Assembly: GCF_902506605.1 (NCBI RefSeq)
Contig: NZ_LR733979.1
Coordinates: 1,561,712-1,625,711 of the forward strand
Origin: Sphingomonas sp. AX6
GTDB lineage: Bacteria > Pseudomonadota > Alphaproteobacteria > Sphingomonadales > Sphingomonadaceae
DNA length: 64,000 bases
Direction of reading: 5' to 3'
Shown here: one piece after another, positions 10,114 to 18,746 of the stretch
Numbering within the stretch: the first letter of the stretch is position 1
Layout of the letters: each line of letters opens with the position of its first letter
The notes under the pieces: generated by a model
What the model was told of the DNA's origin: nothing
Seen by the model: the letters and a program-made list of their open reading frames with translations, nothing else
The model's database searches: none
Position numbers and translations under genes: made by a program

Positions 10114-10142
10114 ACGAAAAAGGCCGGACTTTCGCCCGGCCT
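10114..10142 (-). terminator. Rho-independent terminator of the F0 operon
   Basis: Stem AGGCCGG (10121-10127) pairs with CCGGCCT (10136-10142). Read on the minus strand the hairpin is followed by TTTTTCG, 33 bases after the stop codon of the last F0 gene. Confidence 0.85.
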
Positions 10143-10174
10143 CTTCATCATTCACATTCGGTAAGGAAACCCGA

Positions 10175-10819
10175 TCAGTTCAACCGCGACAGCCCCGCGA
10201 TTGTGCGATCGACCAGCGGCTTGTCCGCCGCCGCACCATGCTTGTCGGCGATGATCGCGGTGGCCGCACGCGCTGCCGCGTCCGCCGCCTTCGCGCGAAT
10301 CTCGGCGATTGCGGTGCGTTCGGCAGCCGAAATCTTGTCTTCGGCCATCTTGGCGCGGCGCGCGGTCAGTTCCGCCGCATCGACTTCGGCCTTGGCGATG
10401 ATGCCCTGCGCCTCGGCTTCGGCGTGATGCACCATCTCGGCGGCCTGCGCTTCGATCGAGGCGATCTTGGCGGCATATTCGTCGCGCAGCGCTTCCGCTT
10501 CGGCGCGCAGCGCCTTGGCTTCGTCGAGCCGCAGCTTGATCGCCGCGATCTGGTTGTCCAGCCCGCGCGTGATCAGCGACGGCACCTTCTTCCAGATCAG
10601 GATGGCCAGGAACACCGCCATCGCCAGCGATACGACGACGGTCGCGTTGACCACGCCGAAAATCGCCGGGTCGGCATAGCCCGCAGGGACATCGGCCTGC
10701 TCAACGGTCAGCGCTTGGGCACCGGTATTCGGCACGGCCATGCCTTCGCCCTGTGCGGCTTCGGAGAGGTTCTGCTGAACCTCCAGCGAACCGGCGGAGA
10801 GATTGCCCGGATTAGCCAT
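10175..10819 (-). CDS. atpF: F0F1 ATP synthase subunit b
   Basis: Peripheral-stalk subunit of ATP synthase, 214 residues. An Ala/Gln-rich N-terminal extension (about 55 residues) precedes one TM helix (VNATVVVSLAMAVFLAILIW), then a long Ala/Glu/Arg-rich coiled coil. It is the last gene of the F0 operon and overlaps the preceding b' gene by 8 bases, indicating translational coupling. The duplicated b and b' arrangement is known in alphaproteobacteria and phototrophs. Assignment as b rather than b' follows from order and the extended N terminus, and could be swapped in some annotation schemes. Confidence 0.9.
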   Translation of the reverse strand: MANPGNLSAGSLEVQQNLSEAAQGEGMAVPNTGAQALTVEQADVPAGYADPAIFGVVNATVVVSLAMAVFLAILIWKKVPSLITRGLDNQIAAIKLRLDEAKALRAEAEALRDEYAAKIASIEAQAAEMVHHAEAEAQGIIAKAEVDAAELTARRAKMAEDKISAAERTAIAEIRAKAADAAARAATAIIADKHGAAADKPLVDRTIAGLSRLN

Positions 10820-11306
10820 GCGCCATCGCTGCCTTCACTGCCGAACGCGCATCGGCGTCGGTGACTTCCGCGCCCGACAGGCGAGCGACGATGTCGCGCG
10901 CCGCATCGGCCGCGACGATTTCGATCTCGGCCATCGCAGCCTGCGATGCCCCGGCGATCCGCGCTTCGGCCTCGGCGATCCGCGTCGCGGTCGCCTCGTT
11001 TGCCTTGGCAGTCGTCGCCTCGCTGTTCGCGGCGGCGGTTGAACGCGCCGCCCCGATCAGCTTTTGCGCCTCTTCACGCGCGGCATTTTCTTCCGCACGC
11101 CACTTTTCCTCGGTCGCGTCCGCGGCTGCACGGGCAGCATCGGCAGCGGCCAGGTCGTCGCTGACCATCTTGTCGCGCTTGTCCGACGTCCCCTGCACCT
11201 TGGACGCGATGCCCCGGCCGATGACAAAATAGACGAGCCCGAACGTCACCAGCAGCCAGAAGATCTGCGAGGCGAAGGTTTCGGCGACTTGAGCGATTTG
11301 AGGCAT
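10812..11306 (-). CDS. atpG: F0F1 ATP synthase subunit b'
   Basis: A 164-residue stalk subunit beginning MPQIAQVAETFASQIFWLLV, the typical N terminus of alphaproteobacterial b' subunits. There is one N-terminal TM helix (IFWLLVTFGLVYFVIGRG) and a charged, Ala-rich coiled coil. It pairs with subunit b to form the heterodimeric peripheral stalk. It follows the c-subunit gene with a 73-base gap and overlaps the b gene. Confidence 0.92.
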   Translation of the reverse strand: MPQIAQVAETFASQIFWLLVTFGLVYFVIGRGIASKVQGTSDKRDKMVSDDLAAADAARAAADATEEKWRAEENAAREEAQKLIGAARSTAAANSEATTAKANEATATRIAEAEARIAGASQAAMAEIEIVAADAARDIVARLSGAEVTDADARSAVKAAMAHG

Positions 11307-11379
11307 GGTTACTTCCTGATCGTCCGCCCGGCCCGCACCCTAATGAATGCGAACCGGGAAATTCGGATGTCGTGTAGGG

Positions 11380-11607
11380 TTACGCGACGAAGATCAGCAG
11401 CACTGCAACGACGAAGGCGAGCAGGCCGAGAAGTTCCGCGGCCGCGAAGCCGATGAACAGGCGGCCCTGCTGGCCGTCTGCGGCACCCGGATTGCGCAGT
11501 GCGCCTTCCAGGAACTTGGCGAACACGTTGCCCACCCCGAGTGCGGCCAGGCCTGCACCAATTGCTGCCAGACCGGCACCCAGCAACTTCGCTGCTTCTG
11601 CGTCCAT
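11380..11607 (-). CDS. atpE: F0F1 ATP synthase subunit c
   Basis: Rotor-ring proteolipid of 75 residues with two TM helices. The glycine/alanine-rich first helix (LGAGLAAIGAGLAALGVGN), the polar loop (ALRNPGA) and the second helix carrying the proton-binding Glu in GFAAAELLGLLAFVVA are all visible. The start ATG at 11607 is preceded by a purine-rich AGGAGCATT element on the minus strand. Confidence 0.97.
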   Translation of the reverse strand: MDAEAAKLLGAGLAAIGAGLAALGVGNVFAKFLEGALRNPGAADGQQGRLFIGFAAAELLGLLAFVVAVLLIFVA

Positions 11608-11662
11608 GATAATGCTCCTTAGGATAATCTGTTTGGTTGTTGTTACGGTTTGAAAACGAAAC

Positions 11663-12442
11663 TCAATGCAGATGCTCGGCGTCGTTGATGTACAGCGACG
11701 TCAGCAGCGCGAAGACATAGGCCTGGATCCCCGCGACCAGCAGTTCGAGTGCCGAGACGCCGATCATCAGCGCAAAGCTGGGGATGCCCACCAGCAGCCC
11801 GGTGCCGATCCCGGCCTGACCACCGGCGACGACGAAGCTCGCCAGCACCTTCAAAAGGATATGCCCCGCGGTCATCGCGACGAACAGTCGCAGCGCCAGG
11901 CTGAACGGGCGGACCATGAACGACACCAGCTCGATCACGAAAATGAGCGGCAGCAGCAGCATCGGCGTGCCATGCGGCACGAACAGCGAAAAGAAGTGGA
12001 AGCCATGCTTCCAGAAACCGACGATCAGGACGATGCCGAAGCTCATGATCGCGAGCACGCCGGTGACCGTGAAATGGCTGGTCACGGTAAACGGGTGCAG
12101 CCCGACCAGGCCCAGCGGCAACAGGCCGATCAAATTGGCGAACAGGATGAACATGAAAAGCGAGAAGACGTAAGGGAGGTATTTCCGCCCTTCCGCGCCG
12201 ATATTCGCTTTCAGCAGGTTATCGATGAAGCCGGTGAACCCCTCGACCATCATCTGCCAGCGGCCGGGAACGACCTGCTGCTTCATGCCGCCGAGCATGA
12301 ATGCCCACAAAGCGATCACGGTCGCGATCATCCACACCGCCGAATTGGTGACGGCGATCTGCTGACCGAACAGCGAGAATCCTTCCCAGACATTCTGCAC
12401 CTCGAACTGGTGCATCGGGTCGATCTTGCCTTGCTCCGCCAC
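11663..12442 (-). CDS. atpB: F0F1 ATP synthase subunit a
   Basis: Stator membrane subunit forming the proton half-channels, 259 residues. Five or six TM helices are visible. The essential Arg lies in the helix reading VRPFSLALRLFVAMTAGHI (the family RLFxNMxAGH region, here with V instead of the more common A/S-N). It begins with GTG at 12442 and MAEQGKIDPMHQFEVQ, the usual alphaproteobacterial start. It follows atpI with a 43-base gap. Confidence 0.97.
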   Translation of the reverse strand: MAEQGKIDPMHQFEVQNVWEGFSLFGQQIAVTNSAVWMIATVIALWAFMLGGMKQQVVPGRWQMMVEGFTGFIDNLLKANIGAEGRKYLPYVFSLFMFILFANLIGLLPLGLVGLHPFTVTSHFTVTGVLAIMSFGIVLIVGFWKHGFHFFSLFVPHGTPMLLLPLIFVIELVSFMVRPFSLALRLFVAMTAGHILLKVLASFVVAGGQAGIGTGLLVGIPSFALMIGVSALELLVAGIQAYVFALLTSLYINDAEHLH

Positions 12443-12485
12443 GCTGCGTCCTAGTCCTTAAGCCATTTGACCAAAGCGCCCGAAA

Positions 12486-12803
12486 TCACTTCGAGCGCTT
12501 GTTGGAAAGCCGGATGATGTTCCTGAAGGCGCTCGCGATCCCAAGACCGAGCAGCGTCAACAGGAGCCAGGGAGAGGTGCCCAGAAAGCGATCGAGTACC
12601 CACCCGATCAATGCACCGCCGACCATTCCCCCGATCAGTTCGGCGAGCACGCGCTGGCCCAGACGCTCGTCGTCCTGGCCCTTGTCGCGCGCCCGTCCCG
12701 ACCGGATCGCCTCATCGGTTTTCGCCTTGTCGAGCCGCTGGTTCAGCGACGTGATTCGGGCGTCCTCCGGGAGGGGGTCTAGTCCGGGCTCCTGCTCTGC
12801 CAT
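12486..12803 (-). CDS. atpI: AtpI/AtpZ-family ATP synthase accessory protein
   Basis: A 105-residue protein with a charged N-terminal half and two TM helices (LIGGMVGGALIGWVLDRFLG and LLLTLLGLGIASAFRNIIR). This matches the AtpI/DUF-type protein encoded ahead of atpB in alphaproteobacterial F0 operons, thought to assist c-ring assembly or ion supply. It is the first gene of the operon; the 144-base gap to the divergent lipoprotein gene should contain the promoters of both. Confidence 0.88.
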   Translation of the reverse strand: MAEQEPGLDPLPEDARITSLNQRLDKAKTDEAIRSGRARDKGQDDERLGQRVLAELIGGMVGGALIGWVLDRFLGTSPWLLLTLLGLGIASAFRNIIRLSNKRSK

Positions 12804-12947
12804 CGCTCACTCCCGCAAAAACCGTATCCGGCGCGGCCATGAACAAATGACGAAACGAAGAGCCCGCCAAGGCGCGGCCCGTTTAGAAACGGTCCCCCTT
12901 CGAGTCAACCTTGCCAGCGCACGTCCGATCGTCGCATTGGACACTTT

Positions 12948-13688
12948 ATGTCGCCCACTTGCAACAGCCTGCGCCTTGTCGCCCTGCCCGTCCTCTTGCT
13001 GGTTGCCGGATGCGGGGAAAGCGCCGAAGCGGACAACGCCGCCGGGCCCGTCGCGAACGCCTCGGATGCCGTAGCGTCAACTCCAGCCCAGCCCTCCGAA
13101 CCGGGTCGCGTGGTCCACACGATCGCTCCCGCCGCGCGCGATCATGCCGGGCTGGTCGCACTGCTCGATGCCGATGCGGCGCGCGGGCGTGCGGTGATGG
13201 AAGCGGCGTCGAAAGGTTCGCAAGCATCGCGCGGTTGGCGAAAGGACTGGCGCGTCACGGCGCGTACCAGCCGCCTGATCGCCGTCGCCGCCGAACGTGT
13301 GGCACCCACGCAGACGGATGCGCTGCTGCGCACCGACGCAGTGCTGTGGGACACGCGCGGCGAACGCCCACTGACCGCCGAACGCCTGTTTACCGACCCG
13401 GTCGCAGCAATAGCGCTGATCGAGACCGCATTTTGCGAAACGCTTGAGGCGGAACGCGCGCGCGAACACGGCTTCGACCGCGCGCGCAGCCCCTGCCCCG
13501 GCGTCGAAGCCGGCCATTTCGCGTGGGAAGCGGTCGGCGGCGATCTGATTTCGCGGCTATCGATGCACTTCCCGGCGGAAGCTTTGGGAGAGACCGGGCC
13601 GGGCTATCGCATCGCGGTGCCGGTGGGCGGTGAATTGCTTCCGCTGATCCGCACCGAATATCGACCCGATTTCGCGGCGAGGGAATAA
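12948..13688 (+). CDS. Lipoprotein with DUF3298/RsiV-like domain
   Basis: A 246-residue predicted lipoprotein: signal peptide with lipobox LLVAGC near residue 22, then an Ala/Pro-rich linker, then a globular region whose end (GGELLPLIRTEYRPDF) and internal LTAERLFTDPVAAIA resemble the C-terminal half of DUF3298 (RsiV-like) proteins. It is divergent from the F0 operon. Its function is unknown; family members are cell-envelope proteins, some binding lysozyme or other ligands. Confidence 0.65.
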   Translation: MSPTCNSLRLVALPVLLLVAGCGESAEADNAAGPVANASDAVASTPAQPSEPGRVVHTIAPAARDHAGLVALLDADAARGRAVMEAASKGSQASRGWRKDWRVTARTSRLIAVAAERVAPTQTDALLRTDAVLWDTRGERPLTAERLFTDPVAAIALIETAFCETLEAERAREHGFDRARSPCPGVEAGHFAWEAVGGDLISRLSMHFPAEALGETGPGYRIAVPVGGELLPLIRTEYRPDFAARE

Positions 13689-13709
13689 CCTACCCCACTC
13701 CCAAGAAAT

Positions 13710-13827
13710 CCGTTGGTGTCGAGTAGGGGTCGAGCTTGTCGAGAACCCGTATCGAGACAGGCCCTTCAAAACCACCTCCCTCGATACGCCTTCTCGACTT
13801 CGCTCGAAGGCTACTCGGGACAAACGG
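13710..13827. repeat. Family B palindromic repeat
   Basis: Imperfect inverted repeat beginning CCGTTGGTGTCGAG and ending CTACTCGGGACAAACGG, with internal matching CCCGTATCGAG / CTCGATACG segments. It closely resembles the element at 42743-42867. It occupies the gap after the lipoprotein gene. Confidence 0.75.
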
Positions 13828-13854
13828 AGGGGGATTCAGAGTATCGCCACCTCA

Positions 13855-13964
13855 CCCGTTCATCCCGAGCGAAGTCGATGGGCTTTGCCGAGCGCAGCCG
13901 AGGCCTCTTCTTCCGTTCTCGCTTCGCTCGAACATGCCCCTCGACTTCGCTCGGGACGAACGGG
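13855..13964. repeat. Family B palindromic repeat, second tandem copy
   Basis: Outer arms CCCGTTCATCCCGAGCGAAG and CTTCGCTCGGGACGAACGGG (one mismatch) enclose smaller CGAGCGCAG- and CTTCGCTCG-type palindromes. With the preceding element it fills most of the 352-base gene-free stretch 13689-14040; nothing else is seen there except the terminator at 13989. Confidence 0.8.
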
Positions 13965-13988
13965 GTTTCGGTTAGTACCAACAAATAA

Positions 13989-14010
13989 GGCCGGAGCTTC
14001 CGCTCCGGCC
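13989..14010 (-). terminator. Hairpin terminator of the ydbH-ynbE-ydbL operon
   Basis: Perfect 9-base stem GGCCGGAGC / GCTCCGGCC with a 4-base loop. On the minus strand it is followed by TTATTTG, 30 bases after the ydbL stop codon. It could also stop plus-strand transcription less efficiently. Confidence 0.7.
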
Positions 14011-14040
14011 TCTCAATTAACTCAACTCTCAGGCCGCGCG

Positions 14041-14427
14041 TCACACGCACCGCGGATCGCGCTGTGGCGGTCCACTCCCCCGCGTTTGCCACGACCCGTC
14101 GGGGGCTTGATATTTCTCTCCCGGCGATGTCCGCGCGATCAGGTTGCAGCCCGATACGAACGCGAATTGCTCGACCGAAGCCGAATTGGCCGCGCGCCGC
14201 GTGTACGCGGCCTTGCGCCGGATATTGATGTCATTAACCATCGACCGCAGTTCGGGCGTCGCCGACCCGACGATCCCCAGATAGCCATCGACCTTCTCGC
14301 CGACCTGGCCCGCCTCGCGCGCGGCCTCGTATGCCGGGTCGCGCTGTGCGTGCGCCACGCCGACCGCGCCGGTCGTGGCGATCGCCGCGGCTCCCAGCGT
14401 CATCAGCATCTTGGTCACGATACGCAT
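14041..14427 (-). CDS. ydbL: YdbL family periplasmic protein (DUF1318)
   Basis: A 128-residue exported protein: signal peptide MRIVTKMLMTLGAAAIATTG ending near AHA, then the DUF1318 core with the typical segment AREAGQVGEKVDGYLGIVG followed by INIRRKAAYT. In E. coli, YdbL works with YdbH and YnbE in phospholipid transport between the membranes; the three genes are conserved together. The start ATG overlaps the ynbE stop codon. The C-terminal region from about residue 80 (NSASVEQFAFVSGCNLIART) includes one Cys. Confidence 0.88.
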   Translation of the reverse strand: MRIVTKMLMTLGAAAIATTGAVGVAHAQRDPAYEAAREAGQVGEKVDGYLGIVGSATPELRSMVNDINIRRKAAYTRRAANSASVEQFAFVSGCNLIARTSPGEKYQAPDGSWQTRGSGPPQRDPRCV

Positions 14428-14630
14428 CAGAAAATTCCTCGATTCTGTTCGATGAGGGCCTTTGCCTCACCATCCAACCTATACACCACTTCCTGGGTGA
14501 TGTTGATGTTCAGGTTGATCTCGATCGGCTTGTCGGGCGCGTTTACGGTGACGCACCCCCCAAGGCCGGTCGATCCGATCGCGGCGAGCATCACCGCCAT
14601 CAACCCTTTCCCAGTAGCTGAACCTCTCAT
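14427..14630 (-). CDS. ynbE: YnbE-like lipoprotein
   Basis: A 67-residue outer-membrane lipoprotein: signal peptide with lipobox GLGGC, then the conserved short YnbE body (VNAPDKPIEINLNINITQEV...). In E. coli YnbE multimerises by beta-strand stacking to complete the YdbH bridge across the periplasm; that role is inferred here from the conserved gene triplet. Its ATG overlaps the ydbH stop (ATGA) and its own stop overlaps the ydbL start. Confidence 0.88.
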   Translation of the reverse strand: MRGSATGKGLMAVMLAAIGSTGLGGCVTVNAPDKPIEINLNINITQEVVYRLDGEAKALIEQNRGIF

Positions 14631-17600
14631 GGCATTTCCTCGCTTTCGGGGGGCTGAACGGGATCGCCCGTTATGGTTTCGCGACGAACCGCGTCCGGCC
14701 CGTCGTCCTGATTTTGCTGGCGTTCCTGGGCATCGAGCAGCGCGGGCAGGTTGCGCTCGATCAGCCGCGTCGGATCGTAATAGCTACGCACCGAATCGAG
14801 CAACTGTCGGAACGGCGCTTTGACGCGCAGATTGAAGATGATCGGCAGCCGCGCCAACCGCTTGGTGATGAAATTCGAACTCGCGCCCTCGCCCTGGCTT
14901 ACACCGGCAAAGCGGATTGCGGTGACCATCTCGCCCGCGATCGGCCCGTCGATGTTGATCGTCAAATTCTCGTAATCGAGCGATTTCAGCGCATCGAACG
15001 CGAAATTGCCCCAGGTGCCGAGATTTTCCTGACTGATCTCCCCGACATAGGCGACATTGCCGCCGCCTTCCCTTGCAGTCAGGCGCCCGCCCTCGATCCG
15101 GCCACCATTCTCATCGAAAATCATCGGCAATTCGCCGTCGAAAATGCCGGTGACGAGCAGATTGTCGAACTCGAACTGCTGGACGAATTGCGCGGCATCG
15201 ACGCCCTCGACCCGGAAGGTCATCCGCCGCTCGGTCGTTTGCGAAAAATCGAGCAGCGTCGGCTCCAGGATCATCTTGCCCCCGGCCAGCGGCCATTCGC
15301 CGCCCAGCACCTGGACCTTCTGATCGCCGACCAGTTGATAGCGCACGATCCCGTTTTCGACCGCGATCCCCGGATTGACCACCGCGATCGCCGCCGACTG
15401 GTCCGGTGCGGACACCAGCCCCAGTAGGTCGGTGAATTCAAGCTTGCCGGATATTCCTTCGACCGGACCAAAGGCAGCGGCCAAATCCATGTCCTCTGTC
15501 GCGAAAATGCCGGTGGAGGTCACCGCCTGCGGCGACCAGGCGATCCGCGCGTCGCCCGCAATGCTTCCCTGCACATCGGCGATCACGCCGAAGGTCAACC
15601 GCGTCAGTTCCTCGGGCTGGAAATCGTCGCTGAAGGTGATGCCGGTCACATCCAGATTGGCTTCGCCCGCGCCCGCACCCAGATCATGAACGATATCGAC
15701 ATCGGCGACCTTCACCCGCTTGTCGGGATGGACCAGCGCGCCGCTCGCGCGAATGTCGTTGCCGCGCAGCGTCAGCGCGACATTCTCGCCCCGCAGCGGC
15801 ACGAAGCGCGGGTCGGGCGCGGCATCGGCGACCATCAGCGCGCCGCCGACACTCAGCAATCCATCCGCCAGCGACCAGTCGCCCACAGCATCGGACAGCA
15901 GCAAAGGCACATTCCCGATCTGACCGCTGGCATCGGCATAAGCCCCGTCGATCCGCGCGCCCGCGACCCGCCCGTCGAGCGTCGCGATGTCGAGCCGCGA
16001 CACGCGCTCGCTATCCCCGAGCCGCGTTTCCACCCCGGTCAGCGCGAAGCGATTATCGGCGAGGAAATAGCGCGCTGACTGCGCCGCGATCGTCACCGGA
16101 TTGCTCCCCAGCCGACCGCCCAGCCGGGCATTCGCGATCCGCATCCCGCCGCCAAGCGTGCTGCCATCAACCCGCACCATCGCCGCGCCTTCAGGACATA
16201 CGGTCATCCGCGACGGATCGAGCGTCAGTGCAGAGACCTCCAAACGCTGGAACGCCATCGGCACGCACCCCGGATTGACGGTCAGCGCCGTTCCGCCGCC
16301 CCAACGCGCATCGATCGGCATCACCAGCCCATCGACCCGCCCGGCAGAAAACGGCCCCGACAGCGTCGCCCGCGTCGTAATGCGCGTCCGCCCATCGGCA
16401 GTCGCGGAAAAATCGACCGGCGTCATCGCCAGCGCCGCGCCATTTGCGGCATAGGGCGACAGGATCGCAGTACCGGTCACCGGTGCGAAGGGCGCCGCCT
16501 GCGACACCCGCACCACGCCTTGCGGCAATCCGCCGCCCGCCAGCGTCAGCAATCCGTCGAGCGTCATGCCCGGTCGTGCATCACCGCCCCAGCGATAACG
16601 TACCCCCTGCCCGTCGGAAACCGTCGCCCGCGCGCCGCTCGCGGCATTGGCATCCAACCGTGCCAGCCGAAACTCGCCTTCGCCGCCGACCAGCCGCGCC
16701 TCGATCTCGCTGGTAAGGTCGAACCGCCGCCCCGCCGCGACCAGCGCGCGACCCAGCTCGACCGCCAGCGGCGCGACCGGCGTGCCCTGCGCCGCCGACA
16801 GCGACGATGCGATGCGCCGAACGCTGGCGGGGGCCAGGCTCGCGCCGCGCGCGCCGACCCCGCCCTGCCAGGTCAGCCCGCGCGTTCCCGCCTGATAGCG
16901 GCCATCGACCGACAGCGCCGCCCCGCTCACGCCCTCGACCGCAAAGCCGCGCGACGCGAGATCGACCGCGCCCGTCGTCGCCTGCGCGCTGCCCGAAAAA
17001 CTGACCGTACCGGCAATCCCATCGACCCGCTGCGCACCCATCGAAGCACGCTGCACCTGAACCCGCGCATTGCCCTGCCAGCGATCGAGCGCCTCGCCCA
17101 GCGTGGCGTCGAGCGCAATCTCGACAAACCGCGCCTGCGCCTCGCCGCATCCGAACGATGCCGCACGCAGCGGGCCGTTCAGCGTGGGCCGCGCATCCTC
17201 GATAGTGATTGCCGCGGTGGTCGCGACCCGCTCGCCGATGCACGTACCGATTTCCAGCCGCTCGGACACCGCCGCCGCGCGCCCGGAAAATCCGTCGTTC
17301 AGGCGCCCCGCACCCGCCAGCTTGACCCCGACGAGCCCGTACGGCGTCTCCAACCGCATCCGCGCATCGGCCACATCGGCGTTGATGTCGGGCAGCGCAA
17401 ACGGCTTGCCCGAGGGCGGCGGCAGCATCTTGTCGATCTCGCCCAACACCAGCTTGCCATCGACCAGCCGCCCGCGCAGCCGCACCTGGCCCGCGCGCAC
17501 CCCGGTCACCTCGATCCCGCCCAGATCGATGCTGGTCTGCACCTCGACCCAATCGGCGACCAGATCGGGCGCGGCGGGATCGCCGATCACCAGGTCGGTC

Positions 17601-17863
17601 AGCCGCTGCGTACCGAAGCCGATCTGGTCGATGGTATAGCGCGCCTCGACATCGCGCTTGGCGAGTTCGGACTCGACGAAATTCTCGGCAATGCCGAAAC
17701 GCTGCGTCCACACGCCGATCATCGCCGCAAGCGATACGCCCGCAAAGGCGAACGCGACCTTTCGACGACGCGACATGGGGGGCCAGGCGATCCTGCCCTT
17801 GCGGATCGCCTCCCCCAGATCTTCCGGCTCGTCGTCCAAACGCGTAGTCTTCCCTCTCGACAC
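14627..17863 (-). CDS. ydbH: YdbH-family AsmA-like intermembrane lipid transport protein
   Basis: A 1078-residue AsmA-like protein. A short cytoplasmic leader is followed by one TM helix (VAFAFAGVSLAAMIGVW, residues about 36-52) and a long beta-rich periplasmic body, as in the bridge-forming YdbH/TamB/YhdP group. The C-terminal region (FEFDNLLVTGIFDGELPM... and IAGEMVTAIRFAGVSQGEG) is the most family-like part. The start is GTG at 17863. It is the first gene of a three-gene operon with 4-base overlaps. In E. coli the YdbH group is partly redundant with TamB and YhdP in moving phospholipids to the outer membrane. Confidence 0.88.
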   Translation of the reverse strand: MSRGKTTRLDDEPEDLGEAIRKGRIAWPPMSRRRKVAFAFAGVSLAAMIGVWTQRFGIAENFVESELAKRDVEARYTIDQIGFGTQRLTDLVIGDPAAPDLVADWVEVQTSIDLGGIEVTGVRAGQVRLRGRLVDGKLVLGEIDKMLPPPSGKPFALPDINADVADARMRLETPYGLVGVKLAGAGRLNDGFSGRAAAVSERLEIGTCIGERVATTAAITIEDARPTLNGPLRAASFGCGEAQARFVEIALDATLGEALDRWQGNARVQVQRASMGAQRVDGIAGTVSFSGSAQATTGAVDLASRGFAVEGVSGAALSVDGRYQAGTRGLTWQGGVGARGASLAPASVRRIASSLSAAQGTPVAPLAVELGRALVAAGRRFDLTSEIEARLVGGEGEFRLARLDANAASGARATVSDGQGVRYRWGGDARPGMTLDGLLTLAGGGLPQGVVRVSQAAPFAPVTGTAILSPYAANGAALAMTPVDFSATADGRTRITTRATLSGPFSAGRVDGLVMPIDARWGGGTALTVNPGCVPMAFQRLEVSALTLDPSRMTVCPEGAAMVRVDGSTLGGGMRIANARLGGRLGSNPVTIAAQSARYFLADNRFALTGVETRLGDSERVSRLDIATLDGRVAGARIDGAYADASGQIGNVPLLLSDAVGDWSLADGLLSVGGALMVADAAPDPRFVPLRGENVALTLRGNDIRASGALVHPDKRVKVADVDIVHDLGAGAGEANLDVTGITFSDDFQPEELTRLTFGVIADVQGSIAGDARIAWSPQAVTSTGIFATEDMDLAAAFGPVEGISGKLEFTDLLGLVSAPDQSAAIAVVNPGIAVENGIVRYQLVGDQKVQVLGGEWPLAGGKMILEPTLLDFSQTTERRMTFRVEGVDAAQFVQQFEFDNLLVTGIFDGELPMIFDENGGRIEGGRLTAREGGGNVAYVGEISQENLGTWGNFAFDALKSLDYENLTINIDGPIAGEMVTAIRFAGVSQGEGASSNFITKRLARLPIIFNLRVKAPFRQLLDSVRSYYDPTRLIERNLPALLDAQERQQNQDDGPDAVRRETITGDPVQPPESEEMP

Positions 17864-17949
17864 GAACTGCCTTCGTCACGACCGCAGCGCTCAACGTCAA
17901 GCACTTGCGATTGCACGACGCAGTCGCCTCGCCTAATCCTTCTTTCCGC

Positions 17950-18633
17950 ATGAACGTTCCCGAAACCGGTAATTCAGGTCACCGCCAGCGACTGCGCGCG
18001 CGATTGTTCGAGCGCGAAGGATCGGGCCTGCTCGATCACGAGCTGATCGAATATCTCCTCGCGCTCGCGATTCCCCGCAAGGATACCAAGCCGCTGGCAA
18101 AGGCGCTGCTCCACCAGTTCGGTGGCATCGGCGGGGTGATGGCGGCGGATGCAGAGGCACTGATGCGCGTGCCCGGCATGGGCGAAACCTCGGTCGCGGC
18201 GATCCGCATCGCCCATGCGACCGCGATGCGGATGCTCGCGGCGCGCGTCGCCGAACAACCGATCCTGTCCAACTGGCAGGCGCTGATCGACTATCTCCAC
18301 GCCGACATGGCGTATCAGGTGACCGAGCGCATCCGCATCCTGCATTTGAACACCGCCAACCGCCTGATCCGCGACGAACTGGTGGCCGAAGGATCAATCG
18401 ATCAGGCGGCACTCCATGTCCGCGAAGTCATCCGCCGCGCGATCGATCTGGGCACCGCGTCGATGATCCTGGTGCACAACCACCCCAGCGGCGACCCCAA
18501 GCCCAGCCGCGCCGACATCGACCTGACCCGCGCGATCGTCCAGGCGGGCAAGCATCTGGGCATCGCCGTCCACGACCACGTCATCATCGGCGCCAGCGGG
18601 CATTCGAGCATGCGGGCGATGGGGCTGCTTTAG
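17950..18633 (+). CDS. radC: RadC-family JAMM/MPN+ protein
   Basis: A 227-residue protein starting MNVPETGNSGHRQRLRARL; this ATG is preferred over one 45 bases upstream because it fits the family start. A helix-hairpin-helix segment (residues about 55-80, MRVPGMGETSVAAIRIA) precedes the MPN domain. The JAMM metal site is visible: Glu early in the domain, HNHPSGDPKPSRADID giving His-x-His and Asp. RadC's biological role is unsettled; the old link to recombinational repair is not secure. It is divergent from ydbH across 86 bases. Confidence 0.92.
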   Translation: MNVPETGNSGHRQRLRARLFEREGSGLLDHELIEYLLALAIPRKDTKPLAKALLHQFGGIGGVMAADAEALMRVPGMGETSVAAIRIAHATAMRMLAARVAEQPILSNWQALIDYLHADMAYQVTERIRILHLNTANRLIRDELVAEGSIDQAALHVREVIRRAIDLGTASMILVHNHPSGDPKPSRADIDLTRAIVQAGKHLGIAVHDHVIIGASGHSSMRAMGLL

Positions 18634-18665
18634 GAGCTTCGGGGCAGACCGACCCGCGAAATTCC

Positions 18666-18692
18666 GTCACCCCGGACTTGTTCCGGGGTGAC
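18666..18692. repeat. Short palindrome, GTCACCCC family
   Basis: Perfect 11-base arms GTCACCCCGGA and TCCGGGGTGAC with a 5-base loop, between the convergent radC and copper chaperone genes. It may also work as a bidirectional terminator stem, though no T-run follows. Confidence 0.7.
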
Positions 18693-18746
18693 GAGGGCGA
18701 GGAACAGTCGTTCTTCGAACCTCGGGAAATCACGCCGGATCCCACC

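Noticed and set aside
9924..10155. Two short ORFs across the 29-base inverted repeat
   Set aside because: They are translations of palindromic repeat DNA.
13689..14040. CRISPR-like array
   Set aside because: The repeats are palindromic and unequal in length; no regular spacer of constant size.
16520..17953. Long frames in both strands across the ydbH start region
   Set aside because: The true gene is ydbH; these have no family features and Arg/Pro-biased composition.
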